From Eupeodes corollae (lineage: Eukaryota; Arthropoda; Insecta; Diptera; Syrphidae): a stretch of 64,000 bases of DNA. Location of the stretch: contig NC_079148.1 in NCBI RefSeq assembly GCF_945859685.1, positions 118,826,156 to 118,890,155 on the forward strand, written 5' to 3'. The notes under the pieces were generated by a model, which worked only from the letters and a program-made list of their open reading frames with translations, did no database searches and was not told where the DNA came from. The position numbers were made by a program, and so were the translations under genes. Shown piece after piece: positions 9,721 through 19,759 of this stretch (the stretch's first letter is position 1; the number at the start of each line of letters is the position of its first letter).

Positions 9721-11480
9721 TTAAAAAGGCAACACGGAAAAACCTTCCATTCCTTCTCCTGTCCCTGTTTATTTCTCGAACAACACAAGAACGTTTCCTT
9801 CTTTTTTTAAGTATAGATCGTCAATTTCCTTCAAAACACAAAGTCCTTCAAATACTGTACTTACTAGCTTCAATTTTTTAATTTGATATTTATCTCAGTT
9901 TTTTTTAACAAAAACAAAAGTCCTGAATCAAACAAATCTACCAAATTTCACAGCTGCGAATATTATTTTGACATGTAGAAGATACGTGAGCGAAATTGCA
10001 TTAGGCTATCCGCAGTAATTTCACAAACTTAAGTGAATTTTCGTTGGATTTTTAACATAATGTAAGCTTATGTTTGCTTAATGCTTATGCCTTAGTTTAG
10101 TTGGGCCCTTAGCGGGCATTCACATGAACCAAACCCAGAGTAAATAACCTTATAGCACAGATAATAAATTTATATTTATTATCTGTGCTTATAGGTACTT
10201 CTTCAAAACTAGAATAATTGGATTTATTTATCTCTTACTATTTAATTCCATCCATACCACTTATCGTTTATTATGGCCCAGCTTACGCCGGGCACGATCA
10301 AAAATTCATTTTAGACTCATTAGAGTGCCCCTCTCCACGGAAATCTTTAGTAAAAGGCGAAAGATTTATTCGACATTGAAGGGAAGCCAGAGTAATTTGA
10401 ACTTATTTTGTCGCATCTATTACAGGCTTTTCTTGCAAGAAGATAGTGTGAACTATGTAACTGTAAATGATAAATTCAGTGTTCTTTTTTCATCTTTTAC
10501 AATTTCATCCCCTAATCGAAAAATTATATTCTGTTGTTTGCTATGTTTGGATCTGTTCAAGGATTAAGGAATCTAAACCTACCCTATTTTGCAAAAGGCA
10601 TTTTAAATGTAGTTATTTATTTATAGGAAACAACAGGGGCAATAAGTACTAAAGAGGCCCTCCAGAATATGAGAGAACTTAACACTTGACAATAATTTAT
10701 CATAATCAAGAATTCTACCAACCTGATTTTGTCCAAAACTATGGATTTTTGTTTTTCTAGGTGCAGGTACCTATTGATTTTTAAAAATAATTAAAATTAT
10801 TATTCCGAATCAATAAGCTTTAAATTATTTCTATTTATTTTGCCCTAAACGTCTTAAAACACAAACTGTCGTTAACTACCTTCATATGCCGGCGCAGCGC
10901 AGTGAATTCAAAAATTATTCACTTGCTTCTTTTGGCGTGCAATTTGTTATGAACCATTTGCAGAGAGAAATATGAATACGGTTTAGATGATTCACAAACG
11001 AAAATCCAACTTATTACTGACATAGTGTCATCACGTGCTTCTTGACTTTGAACTTGATATAAGCTAACATATCTCAAGAAGTCACGTCCAAGAATTCATA
11101 AACTTAGAAAATGTCCAAGAATCTGTTTTCATCTGTCTCGAATTGAAAAAACCTTGAAGGTATAACTACTCCAAAACAAGCAAACAAAATAATGAAATTA
11201 TGTGCTCTAGTTTAGTTCTTCGAGACCAACGATTTTCATTTCTTTTGTTTGTTATGCTTCCATCAGCAGTTTTCTGCCACACAGCTTACTTAAAGCGACA
11301 ATAAGCTTAGACCTTCCTCAACAATTACAACAAAAACTACCTGTTAAAATGTGTATCGAAAAAAAAAACAGACCAACACAGCACTTTATGCCAAACCATA
11401 AAACCCAAACAAAGAAACTATTTTGGAACTGCCTCCAGCTTTGAGTTTCAGTTGAAAATCTATTCTTTCAATATCAACAA
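9721..11480. other. Intergenic region with no recognised gene
   Basis: No ORF here resembles a known family. It contains the short palindrome at 10156-10187, reported separately, and otherwise AT-rich sequence. Upstream control elements for the gene at 11548 may lie in its right part, but I cannot identify them. Confidence 0.45.
10149..10194. repeat. Perfect-arm palindrome flanked by 7-bp direct repeats
   Basis: Positions 10156-10187 form two 14-bp inverted arms (CACAGATAATAAAT and its complement) around a 4-base centre. The palindrome is bordered on both sides by the direct repeat CTTATAG (10149-10155 and 10188-10194). It looks like a minimal transposon footprint or a solo-TIR element, but it could also be chance in AT-rich DNA. 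Confidence 0.6.
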
Positions 11481-11500
11481 CATCAAGATCGATTTTTGGG

Positions 11501-11506
11501 TATAAA
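11501..11506 (+). promoter_or_regulatory. TATA box of the 11548 gene
   Basis: TATAAA lies 42 bases before the start codon in GGGTATAAATTC. A plausible start site lies near 11530, giving a very short 5' UTR. Confidence 0.6.
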
Positions 11507-11547
11507 TTCTTGAAAGAAGCCTCTCCAGAGCATCAATCTCTTGCATC

Positions 11548-12486
11548 ATGTTCAAGAAACATAACATCACTTGTATTCTTTGGATTACAATCGGCCTGAT
11601 GGCCATCGCTGTCCAAGCAGGGCCAGTTGACGAGAATGAAATACAAAAGGGACGGGAGTGCAAGACCTTCTGCGATAGGTGCGGATGTATTGGATTCTAT
11701 TGTGGCGAGGAATGCATCTGTGAGTGCAATCAGGAGAAGAATGGTGGAGACACCGAGTGCATTGCAGCCATTCAAGCTGACGCCAAAAAGAACAGGACCC
11801 CCTTCGAGATTCTCATTCAAGGACCCAGTGCAAATAGATTCTTAAGGAATGCTCTGCAATTTGAACAGAATCAACAAACCTGTAACGCCGAGGAGTCTGG
11901 ACGTTCGAAAAGGAGTACCGTAGTGATCTATAAGCCAGCCGCTGAGGATCTCCTCAATTACGATGGATTCTGTGAGAGGCCTCTGACCAAGGAAGATGTT
12001 GTTGAAATGAAGAAGACATTTCGTGCTAAACGAGCTATAGGCGGAGATTCATGGTTCACAGACTTCTCAAACACTTTTGTGAAGCCAGCTCCTATTACTG
12101 GAATGTCAGTTGATGCAGAAGAAATTGACGAGATGATCGATGAGGAGGAACCAGAGGTAGAGGAAGAGAACGTAGTCGCAGTGACGGAAGAAAGTATCAT
12201 TCCAAAAATTCGTGAGATCAGGAAGGACATCAGGAATGCCCTCAACATTGGTGAGAGTGAAAGTATTGTAAAGGGAATTCGCAAGACTTTCAACAAAATC
12301 GGTGACAAGGCCCTGAAAGCTGTTGAGCTCGACGGAACAGTCAAGAAAATCCGTGGTGCCATCACAACACTGCTTCCCGACGAAACCGAAGGTGGCAACG
12401 CTCTGAGAACCGGCAGAAAAATTATCAACAAAATCAGAGGAAAGATCTTCCAGCCCTACGGTGAGGAGGAAGAACCCCGCAAATAG
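11548..12486 (+). CDS. Secreted cysteine-rich protein of unknown function, 312 aa
   Basis: I do not recognise this protein. It has a clear signal peptide (hydrophobic core ILWITIGLMAIAVQA, likely cut after residue 24). A cluster of nine cysteines at residues 38-71 follows, including FCDRCGCIGFYCGEECICEC; further single cysteines lie near 112 and 142. Two dibasic sites (GRSKR and RAKR) could be processing points. The middle is very acidic (DEMIDEEEPEVEEEN), and the C-terminal third is Lys/Arg-rich and probably helical, with repeated KIR/KGIR/KIRG motifs. It is one uninterrupted ORF with a TATA box 42 bp upstream and a poly(A) signal 18 bp downstream, so it is very likely a real gene. Function could be structural, a propeptide or immune-related; none is shown. 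Confidence 0.8.
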   Translation: MFKKHNITCILWITIGLMAIAVQAGPVDENEIQKGRECKTFCDRCGCIGFYCGEECICECNQEKNGGDTECIAAIQADAKKNRTPFEILIQGPSANRFLRNALQFEQNQQTCNAEESGRSKRSTVVIYKPAAEDLLNYDGFCERPLTKEDVVEMKKTFRAKRAIGGDSWFTDFSNTFVKPAPITGMSVDAEEIDEMIDEEEPEVEEENVVAVTEESIIPKIREIRKDIRNALNIGESESIVKGIRKTFNKIGDKALKAVELDGTVKKIRGAITTLLPDETEGGNALRTGRKIINKIRGKIFQPYGEEEEPRK

Positions 12487-12503
12487 TAAGCCCGAGGGCT
12501 TGA

Positions 12504-12509
12504 AATAAA
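12504..12509 (+). terminator. Poly(A) signal of the 11548 gene
   Basis: AATAAA lies 18 bases after the stop codon and is followed by a GT-rich stretch (GGGGTGTGTC...TTTTTGTG), which suits a downstream element. Confidence 0.65.
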
Positions 12510-12554
12510 AGCCCACTCTGGGGTGTGTCTTTTTTGTGTTCTAGAAATCCGTTA

Positions 12555-12560
12555 TTTATT
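12555..12560 (-). terminator. Poly(A) signal of Srp19
   Basis: TTTATT on the plus strand reads AATAAA on the minus strand, about 55 bases after the Srp19 stop. Further hexamers of this type lie near 12566-12577. The two convergent genes end within about 130 bp of each other, so their transcripts may overlap. Confidence 0.5.
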
Positions 12561-12614
12561 GTAATATTTATTTTATTCAAATAATAAAAAAAATGATTGC
12601 TCTTTTGTAAAAAT

Positions 12615-13173
12615 CTATCGTCTTTTGCCTTTGCCCTTCTTGTGACCACCACCACCACCGCCGCCAGAGTGATGAGCCTGGGCTGCGGCTGGAGCCGACG
12701 AAGATTGAAACGAATCCGATGATTTGTTTTGTCTTGACTTCAATTGGGGAATCTTGGTGACGATGAATTGCAAAATGTTATCCCTGGATGCCAATTCAGG
12801 ATTGCATGCAGTTCCATCGTTGTTTCGCATTTGGACGCGAATGCGGCCACGAAATTGTGGTTCCCTGCTCTTTTCACGGCAATACTCCTTGTTTTCCACG
12901 GCAACTCGCAAATTTGTCACCGAAAGTACGTCGCGGATCTCAAGGTAGGTTGGATTTTCAATGCATTGTTCCTTGGGCAGACGACGGCCTTCCTGACGTG
13001 ACTTTTTGCTGTTAATGTAGGCTGGATATACACAAACCCACCTGGCAATTATTGTAGAAGATTTCGTTAGTTGAGAAGAGTTTTGGAGTGATTTATGTGG
13101 GGATTCTTTACCTTTCCATGTCACTGTGTTTTTTATCAGGTGTCCAATTGGTACGAACGGCAGCAGCAGCCAT
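12615..13173 (-). CDS. Srp19: Signal recognition particle 19-kDa protein
   Basis: Binds SRP RNA and lets SRP54 join the particle that targets ribosomes to the ER. Two coding exons: 13173-13112 (MAAAAVRTNWTPDKKHSDME...) and 13041-12615. The intron is 70 bp with GTAAAG donor and CCAG acceptor, and the split codon restores ER-WVCVYPAY. The protein has 162 residues. Family landmarks are WVCVYPAYINSKKSRQEGR, PKEQCIENPTYLEIRDV, FRGRIRV and IPQLKSRQNK, in the same order as in other SRP19 proteins. The tail is a Gly run followed by HKKGKGKRR, matching the basic Lys-rich end of the family. The start is set by the upstream exon; the ATG at 13122-13124 lies out of frame in exon 1. No defects are seen. 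Confidence 0.95.
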
Positions 13174-13878
13174 AATTACAGATTTTAATTGGAATTATTT
13201 GTTGGATTATTATTAAAAAATAAATGCAAAGTTTTTTCAGAGCAGAAAATACTTTCGTTTTTGGTAATTTTCAGATGACAGTTCAAAGATGACACGTCGG
13301 TGACAGCTACTGTCATTTAGAGTACACTGCGAATTATATTACGATACACGTTGTACACTTCTGCACAAAATTTTCGAATAGACAAATTCGTAAAATATTC
13401 ATGGCTTGAATATTTTTCAAAACTTCAACTAAAGTGGTGGCTGTTGTATAATGGTTTTTCTATTTAAACGAAAATATGATAAATCTATACAAAACGATAA
13501 AGGTGTAACTTTCTTTTAGCAAAGCATGCATTTTCATATTCTAATTGCTTAAGGGGCCCGTTATACTAGCTATCATTGGTTTTTCTCATTGAAAATTTGT
13601 TTCGACATTTAAAAGTTATTATGAGTCACAGATTTGTAAGTTTTTGGGCCTTAGCAATAATAAATCGCTAAACACACGTTTAGGTATAGTTGAGTTAAAT
13701 TTTAACAGCGAGTTAATTTGTGTAAAAATGAAGCTGATGAGTTCTAGATTGTTGTATAAGCAAAAATGTTACCTAAAACTGTTCTTTTAGTTAATTTGCC
13801 AGCAATTAAACTGTTTTCATTGAACAGCTGTGGTGGAATTGGCTGAGTTCGTAAGTCATTGTAATGTTTTGTATTAAC
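13174..13878. other. Spacer upstream of Srp19
   Basis: AT-rich, with no coding ORF seen. It presumably includes the Srp19 promoter (minus strand); no TATA box is obvious. TGACAGCTACTGTCA near 13301-13315 is a small imperfect palindrome of unknown meaning. Confidence 0.4.
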
Positions 13879-13881
13879 TAA

Positions 13882-14161
13882 AGCCTAGTACATACTTGTG
13901 AACCATCTCGTGAACCCATACAAATTTCAATTTTTGGTTCACCCGTGAACTTGTTCGTGAAGCTGAGTGGAGAACAAAGTGGAGAGTTTTCGTTCACGGG
14001 CAATTCACGTGCAAAATGTACGGGAACTGTTGGTGAAGCTTTGACATTTGGTTTCCGCATGTTTACAACGTGTACTCACAAGTGTGTACCAGTGAGCAAT
14101 GTCAAAAGTTCACTTTCTCCACTGGCGAACGTTCACTTCACGAGGAAGTATGTACTAGGCT
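13882..14161. mobile_element. TIR element (MITE) with TAA duplication, PIF/Harbinger-like
   Basis: 280 bp with perfect 16-bp terminal inverted repeats, AGCCTAGTACATACTT at 13882-13897 and its complement at 14146-14161. TAA flanks both sides (13879-13881 and 14162-14164); 3-bp TWA duplications are typical of PIF/Harbinger. Inside are many copies of a GTTCACG/CGTGAAC motif in both orientations, as in subterminal binding arrays. No transposase ORF, so it is non-autonomous. Confidence 0.8.
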
Positions 14162-14183
14162 TAAGTAAGTAAGTAACAAATTT
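14161..14183 (+). repeat. 23-bp direct repeat left of RTE copy B
   Basis: Starts TTAAGTAAGTAAGTAAC and ends CAAATTT. An identical 23-bp sequence lies at 15414-15436. Either it is the target duplication of copy B, or the right copy is partly the (AAGT)n tail of the element itself. Confidence 0.6.
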
Positions 14184-14225
14184 ATTTATTTATATACAGA
14201 TTTATAATTTTATGAATTGATAGCT

Positions 14226-15430
14226 ATGGCTTAGCCGTCAAATGCTATGCGCGCTCACCCCCACAGAAGAGAAAAATGACAACACCAATATATATGTTCT
14301 TCGAGCTCTTAGACAAAACATATGAGCAGTGTACTAGCTACGATATTAAAAAAATCCTGGGTGATTTTAATGCCAGGCTATGAAGGGAAGACATGTTTGG
14401 TGGAAAAATCAGGCTCGTAGCCAATACGTGTTTCCCACACGCTTCCAGCGTCATGGATGTCCGAACTTTCCGGGGAGCTAACATCGACACGTACCACTAC
14501 CTCGTTGTAGCCAAGGTAAAACAGGGAGGTGCTGGGAGCAGATACAAAACGACTACAATCGCAATAGATCGCCAAAGCCTTTTCCGACCGAGTTACAAGT
14601 AACCTCTCTCAAAGTTCTCTGCCGCCAACACAATGTATCGAAAACCAGTGACAACATTCCCAAGAGGCAATCAGAGAAGCCGCCTCCGATGTGCTGGGTT
14701 TCAAGTAGCCACCAACAAGGAACCCCTGGTTTGATGAGGAATGTTGGCAGGCAAATGCAGGCAAACAATAGGCATGCAAAGTGGCGCTGCATAAAACGAC
14801 GAGAGCTGCTCATGAGCTCTTTTAGCAGAAGAGGCGAGAGGAATGCCGACTTCTCAGAAGGAAAAAGAGAGAGCATGAGAATCGTACAGTCGAAGATGTT
14901 GAGGGGTTTAAAAGCAAGAATAAAATTCGAAAGTTTTATGAACAGGTGAAACGAAATTCACAGGTACATAAACCTAGAACCGAAGGCTGCAAACACGAAA
15001 TTGGAAACATCGTAGTGGAACCGCAGTCAATGTTGAATATATGGAAGGTTCACTTCTGCAGGCTGTATAACGGTGACGACGAACCGCATTCCACTGTCAG
15101 GCAAGATGATCCATTCAACATAGACGGCGAAAGCAAACAATCCCATCCTCTCGACTTAGACAAAGTAAAGATTGTCATATCTAAGCTAATCAATGGGGCT
15201 TTTGTGAGTATTGAGGCAGAGGCGGCAAAAATGCTGTCGTCAAGAAAGGACATACATACAACACCCATGTCTTAGTCAAAACGTCACCATCGACAGTGGA
15301 AATTGACCTCACCCAACTTAGAGCGTGAAAATGGCGACATCTAGCTAGGGACTGAGATAGATGGAGAAGTTTGGTGGGTGAGGCCCAAGTTCACACAGGA
15401 CTGTAGCACCACCTTAAGTAAGTAAGTAAC
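14226..15430 (+). mobile_element. RTE-like retrotransposon copy B (heavily deleted)
   Basis: Starts within the endonuclease (near the position of GDFNAKLG in copy A) and runs through the linker (VHKPRTEGC...) to the family 3' end (GACTGTAGCACCACCTTAAG). Most of the reverse transcriptase is deleted: after SKLINGA the sequence jumps to the region after YADD. Several frameshifts and stops. No coding capacity remains. Confidence 0.8.
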
Positions 15431-15436
15431 AAATTT
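15414..15436 (+). repeat. 23-bp direct repeat right of RTE copy B
   Basis: Identical to 14161-14183. It covers the AAGT tail plus AACAAATTT. Confidence 0.6.
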
Positions 15437-15439
15437 GAT

Positions 15440-16818
15440 TGAAGCTGCCGTTATAGGGTCTAGCATTTAAACTAATAAGTTCACAACTTCCTTTAAAAAT
15501 GAATGATATGTCCTTATAGCTAAGTCCATCATGGGAGTAGTTTCGTTGGTTTAGGTTATAGTTGAGCTGAGAGTATAGTACTCTACTATCTGACTCGCGA
15601 GCTTTATTAATAAAGGATTCTCGAACTAAGTCTTCATTCTTCTGTATAATCCTTCAAAGTCGCTCCTTTAAGTTGTTTAAATTGTTGAAATCTATATACA
15701 GTATCTCTCGACAAGTATTACCGATATCTTGGCATTTTTTCATCCACCAATCTTTATTCCTCAGTTCGTACAAAAGCATTTTCTCGACCATCTGTTCTTC
15801 TGGTAGGTACAAGTTTTTATAATGTAATCAGCCTCTGCCTTGTTTTGGTATTCCGGTTTCTAAATATATTGCATAAATCGGTGTATTTTGCAGTAAGTTG
15901 AAGAGTTTTTTCAAAAATTCCTTTAAAATTTTTCTATCACTTCGTATTTATCTGCACTCCAGACCTGAGAAGCGTAGCAGATAGTTGATTTCGCAACGGC
16001 ATCAAATATTTAATATTTTGGCTGAAAGGATTATTCTGTCTTGCAATTCAACAATCTTTGAGAGGTATTGGCTTTTTTCATAAGGTGTTTGTCGAAATTT
16101 AGGGTAGTATTTAGCTTTACACCTAAATATTTAATTTCTTTGGATATTTCTAAAAGATTTCCATTAAAGTGCCATCTATTTTCGCTAAGGTTTCGTGAGA
16201 ATTGTGAGAAAATCATTATTTTCACTTGTCTGTATTAATCGATAATCCCCACCTATCATAGTAATTTGCTAAGCAATTTATCATCAACTGTAGGTTTTCT
16301 GGTGATTCCGACAACAGGACAAGATCATCAGCGTACAGTAGCACTTTTTTAACAGAATCAGATATTCGTATTCTTTCAGGTAAGGCTTCCTCTGTGTCCT
16401 TTATGAACAGCGAAAACAACAAGGCACTGAGTGAACAACCTTGTTTTACTCCGGTACATGTTTCGAACCATTCTGGAAATATCTTTCTATCGCACACTGC
16501 TGCATTAGTTCAAAATCTCGAAGATAGACTGAATTGTGAGAGCTTATAGAAGAGTGCCCTTCTGTTTACAAGGTCAAAAGTCTACAAAGAAAGAATAAAC
16601 TTTTTTGTTCCTTGCTTAAAAAGCTTTTATGATTGATGAAAGAGTGAAGATCTGGTCTATTGTTAAAAAGTTTTTTCTAAATCCGTCTTGGAGATCCAAC
16701 AGAATGTTTTTCCTTTCGACCCATTTTTTAAGTTTCTCTTCTAGTATACTACAGAATATTTTATTCTTTTTGTTAACACATTCAAAAACTATAGACTTTG
16801 GTAATTTTCAGCGATGTC
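15440..16818 (-). pseudogene. LINE reverse-transcriptase relic, clade unresolved
   Basis: Minus-strand pieces read in order: KIFCSILEEKLKKWVERKN and a DQIFTL block near 16800-16640; GVKQGCSLSALLFSLFI and LLYADDLVLLSE (16497-16222); IKYLGVKLNTTLNFDKH (16225-16031); and a C-terminal tail with YAIYLETGIPK near 15800. The order is that of a LINE RT from fingers to thumb and tail. It has many frameshifts and stops, and it ends at the TIR element at 16822. Confidence 0.7.
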
Positions 16819-16821
16819 TAA

Positions 16822-17209
16822 GGCTAGGCGCGCACATCCCACTTTTTCGAAGCCAAATAGTTCAATCTTTAGTTGCCCAAACATCGAACAAATAATCAAC
16901 TCCGAAAGTAATCAACGAAATAAATCAATTGACAGGACATTTATCCACCTTGGCTAAATTTTTCACTTACAGAAAATTATTGAACGATATAGTTGAATGT
17001 CCGCTCAGTTATCTATAATTCCTTGTGACACAAATTAAGGAATTGGTGCGAGGTGATCGTTTAGTTTGTGTTAAACACAAACTAAAAAGTTTCTCGAATG
17101 GGCGACAGAATAGTTTTTTGCATGTGCGCGGACTCTTATATAAGTCTATAGTGCTCATGTAAGAAACCAAACTGTTTCGAAACTAAAAGTTACATGTGCG
17201 CGCCTAGCC
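16822..17209. mobile_element. TIR element (MITE) with TAA duplication, PIF/Harbinger-like
   Basis: 388 bp with perfect 16-bp inverted ends, GGCTAGGCGCGCACAT at 16822-16837 and its complement at 17194-17209. TAA lies on each side (16819-16821, 17210-17212). No transposase ORF. The ends resemble but are not identical to those of the 13882 element. It sits against the LINE relic on one side and a HARBI1 relic on the other. Confidence 0.85.
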
Positions 17210-17219
17210 TAATAGTTGT

Positions 17220-17625
17220 TTTGGCATTTTTTAAGGAGCACCTCAGACACTAAAGTATCTTTCCACCGTGTTACGAGTAGCTATATGAGATATATTGTAT
17301 TTTTGTCAGCATCTGTTCGAGAATTCAAAACAGGGGTAAAGAAGATATTAGTTCAAGGGTACACACCATCTCCAAGCAGACGACCATTGAACTCTCTATC
17401 TTCAAATTTTAGTTTAATTCTGCTTTCCCTAAAAATTTGTGAGACATGAGTGCTGCCTCTCCAGTGGCAATCAATGTCATTCATTTTTAGGGATTCGTCA
17501 AATACTACTTGGGTATTTAGCGAGTAGTACCCTTTTCTGTTTATACAGTACTGCCCTGATGGGCCACCTACTTTTGGGATCCTTATGTGGGTACAGTGAG
17601 AGAACTTGTTCATAGTTCTTAGCTG
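17220..17625 (-). pseudogene. HARBI1-type transposase relic, central part
   Basis: The minus strand gives HCTHIRIPKVGG, NRKGYYSLNTQVVFDE, HWRGSTHVSQIFRESR and REFNGRLLGDGVYP, then TPVLNSRTDADKNTIYL, and after a frameshift ATRNTVERYF. These are the DDE-core blocks of the HARBI1/PIF family. A stop after VYP and a frameshift near 17290 inactivate it. N- and C-termini are absent. It differs from the 9143 relic, which covers only the C-terminal region. Confidence 0.85.
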
Positions 17626-17649
17626 GTCTGAAAAAAGAAGTTGGCATTT

Positions 17650-18340
17650 TAATGAATAAAGGTCTTTTGGTAGCTAAAGCTCTTGCAAATCAAAGGTCCG
17701 AACGGATAATTCCAATTATTTTTGTGATGTGTTTTTTTTAATTCTTTGTTACTTGGGCTTACTTTTTTAAATAAACTTCCCGCCTTCTCGGAGTTGGTAA
17801 AACGCGATTTAAATTATTAAAATTATAAATAAACGAGCTAAACTGGAAATGCATTATTGTTTTCTTTTAAATGTCAATAATGAATAGAAATCAAAATGAG
17901 ATTTACGAAATAATAATAACAATAATTTCCTTATGAAGGTTCTGTTCAACCTCAAAACGCGTTTAGCTGATTATGGGACTATGCAACCTTGCATAAGTTT
18001 TATAAATAACATTTTTGCGTTTAGAGGCTTGATAGAGATTACATAACTTTATGTAGGCTCTATACAGCGTTTTGAAATAAGACTGTTGGAATCTACAAAA
18101 TGGTGTTCATATACTTATTTTGTCACTTCATCATTTTATGTTACATCCACTCTTTCCTAAAAGATGAATATTTTTTCAATACAATTCTCTATCAAATTTT
18201 AGCTCTCAAATAGAATCAAAATAAAATGAAGGTATGTCAAAATAAAATGCCTTAATATAGTCTTATGTATATTTTGTACGAGGCTGAGATTAGCTACACA
18301 CATTAGTGTAAACAATTCTTCCCCCAAGGAAGCCCAAGAC
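17650..18340. other. AT-rich spacer
   Basis: No family-like ORF, RNA gene or clear repeat end seen. Confidence 0.4.
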
Positions 18341-18343
18341 TTA

Positions 18344-19293
18344 ATCACTATTCACATGAGCACGACCAACGACCAACGAATGAGTGAATATTCGTCGATT
18401 TTGACATTTCTTTCACCTGAGAGTTTCTAATTCTTCGCGAATGAAGCTACAGCCGAACGCTATTCACCACCGTTACCAAAGGTTAGGTTAGCTTAACGTG
18501 GCTGCGGATTAGAATCCACACACTTACGCCAAAAGAAAGGTCCATTGTGACACCACATGAATCTAGAGAAGTACTTCTTACTAGTCGAATCATTTTGAGC
18601 TTTTAATAAAGCGAATAAGATATTTGATATCCATTTTAGCTAGTTGACTGGGATCTTCAAAAGAGTAGTCTCTCAGATGAAGTTTGCGTCTAAGTGAAAG
18701 AGCAGGCACAGAGAAGGTAAGAGATTGTTTCCTCTTCTTCTTCGTCCATACAGCTCCTGCAGAAGTCATTTGAGGCTACACCAAGTCGTATTGCGTGTCT
18801 GCCTATGAGACAATGTCTCGTAAGGACACTTATTAGGGAGCTAATATGAAGTCTGCTTTGAGATAACAAGTCTTTAGAGCGCTTTAGGTCCAGTGAAGGC
18901 CATATAAGTTCTGCGCATGTTGGTAAACTGTGCCACCTAGAATTTGATATCGCAAAAGCTGTTTCTGTTAGCATAAGTTTACATATAGCTATCGGTATAC
19001 CTATCTCCTCCCTTGCAGGTGAAATAGGCATGACGGTTCCATTTTTAGCGAGTTCATCGGCTCTACAATTTCCCGTGATGTCTCGTGATGTTTTTTCGCA
19101 ACGAATACATTTTTTTTCTTAGACTTATTAATATATAATATAAAAAAGTAAAAGTATGTATCATAAAACAAATAGAAACTATATTGCTATCGTTTTGTTA
19201 AGAATTTGTGTGGAAATATGTCTTCAAACGTATATGAACTCACATTTTTTAATTCATTCGTCGTTCGTTGGTCACGCTTATGTGAATACTGCT
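18344..19293. mobile_element. TIR element with TTA duplication, split by an I-like LINE
   Basis: Imperfect inverted ends of about 40 bp. The left end holds TATTCACATGAGC then GACCAACGA; the reverse complement of the right end holds TATTCACATAAGC then GACCAACGA, with about four in five bases matching. TTA lies on both sides (18341-18343, 19294-19296). The middle (18481-19090) is a minus-strand LINE tail, so the original TIR element was only about 340 bp. Confidence 0.6.
18481..19090 (-). mobile_element. I-like LINE 3' fragment (RNase H end and zinc-knuckle tail)
   Basis: The minus strand reads GNCRADELAKNGT (end of an RNase H domain), then LTRHCLIGRHAIRLG and NDFCRSCMDEEEEETISYLLC, the Cys/His tail usual in I-clade LINEs. 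The 3' end carries GGTCCATTGTGACACCAC on the plus strand, shared with the 21458 fragment. It is 5' truncated, with a stop-free C-terminal ORF at 18690-19031. Confidence 0.75.
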
Positions 19294-19759
19294 TTAGACT
19301 TACAGTTTTCTTACTCCAAATTTTGCTTACTTCTTTGCTTTAGCATCTTCTTGGTGTTTAAAATAGAGCAGAAAATGTATTTTCCTAGTTACTTCGTTAA
19401 ATTCATATTTCAGAACGTTTATTACAGAATTTTTGTTCATATTGTATGCCCGAAACAACTGAACACACCCCATTGTCCATAGCTTTCAAAACTGTTGCAA
19501 TGACACATCAACTGACAGCTCTGTCATTACTTTTTTGTATTTCTTATACAAAATTTTGACAACAAAGAACGAACAACCAGCCACGGATTGGATTGGCAAT
19601 TGGCATTGGATTGCATTAAGCTAAATCTTTAAGAAAAAGATTTCATTTTCTCATTTTCCGGCCGACTGTTCACCGAAGAAAGTCTCTCCTCCATTCAAGA
19701 AAACACCAAACACGAATTCAATCTCTCTCCATCATCACCAAGACCGATAACAAGTTACT

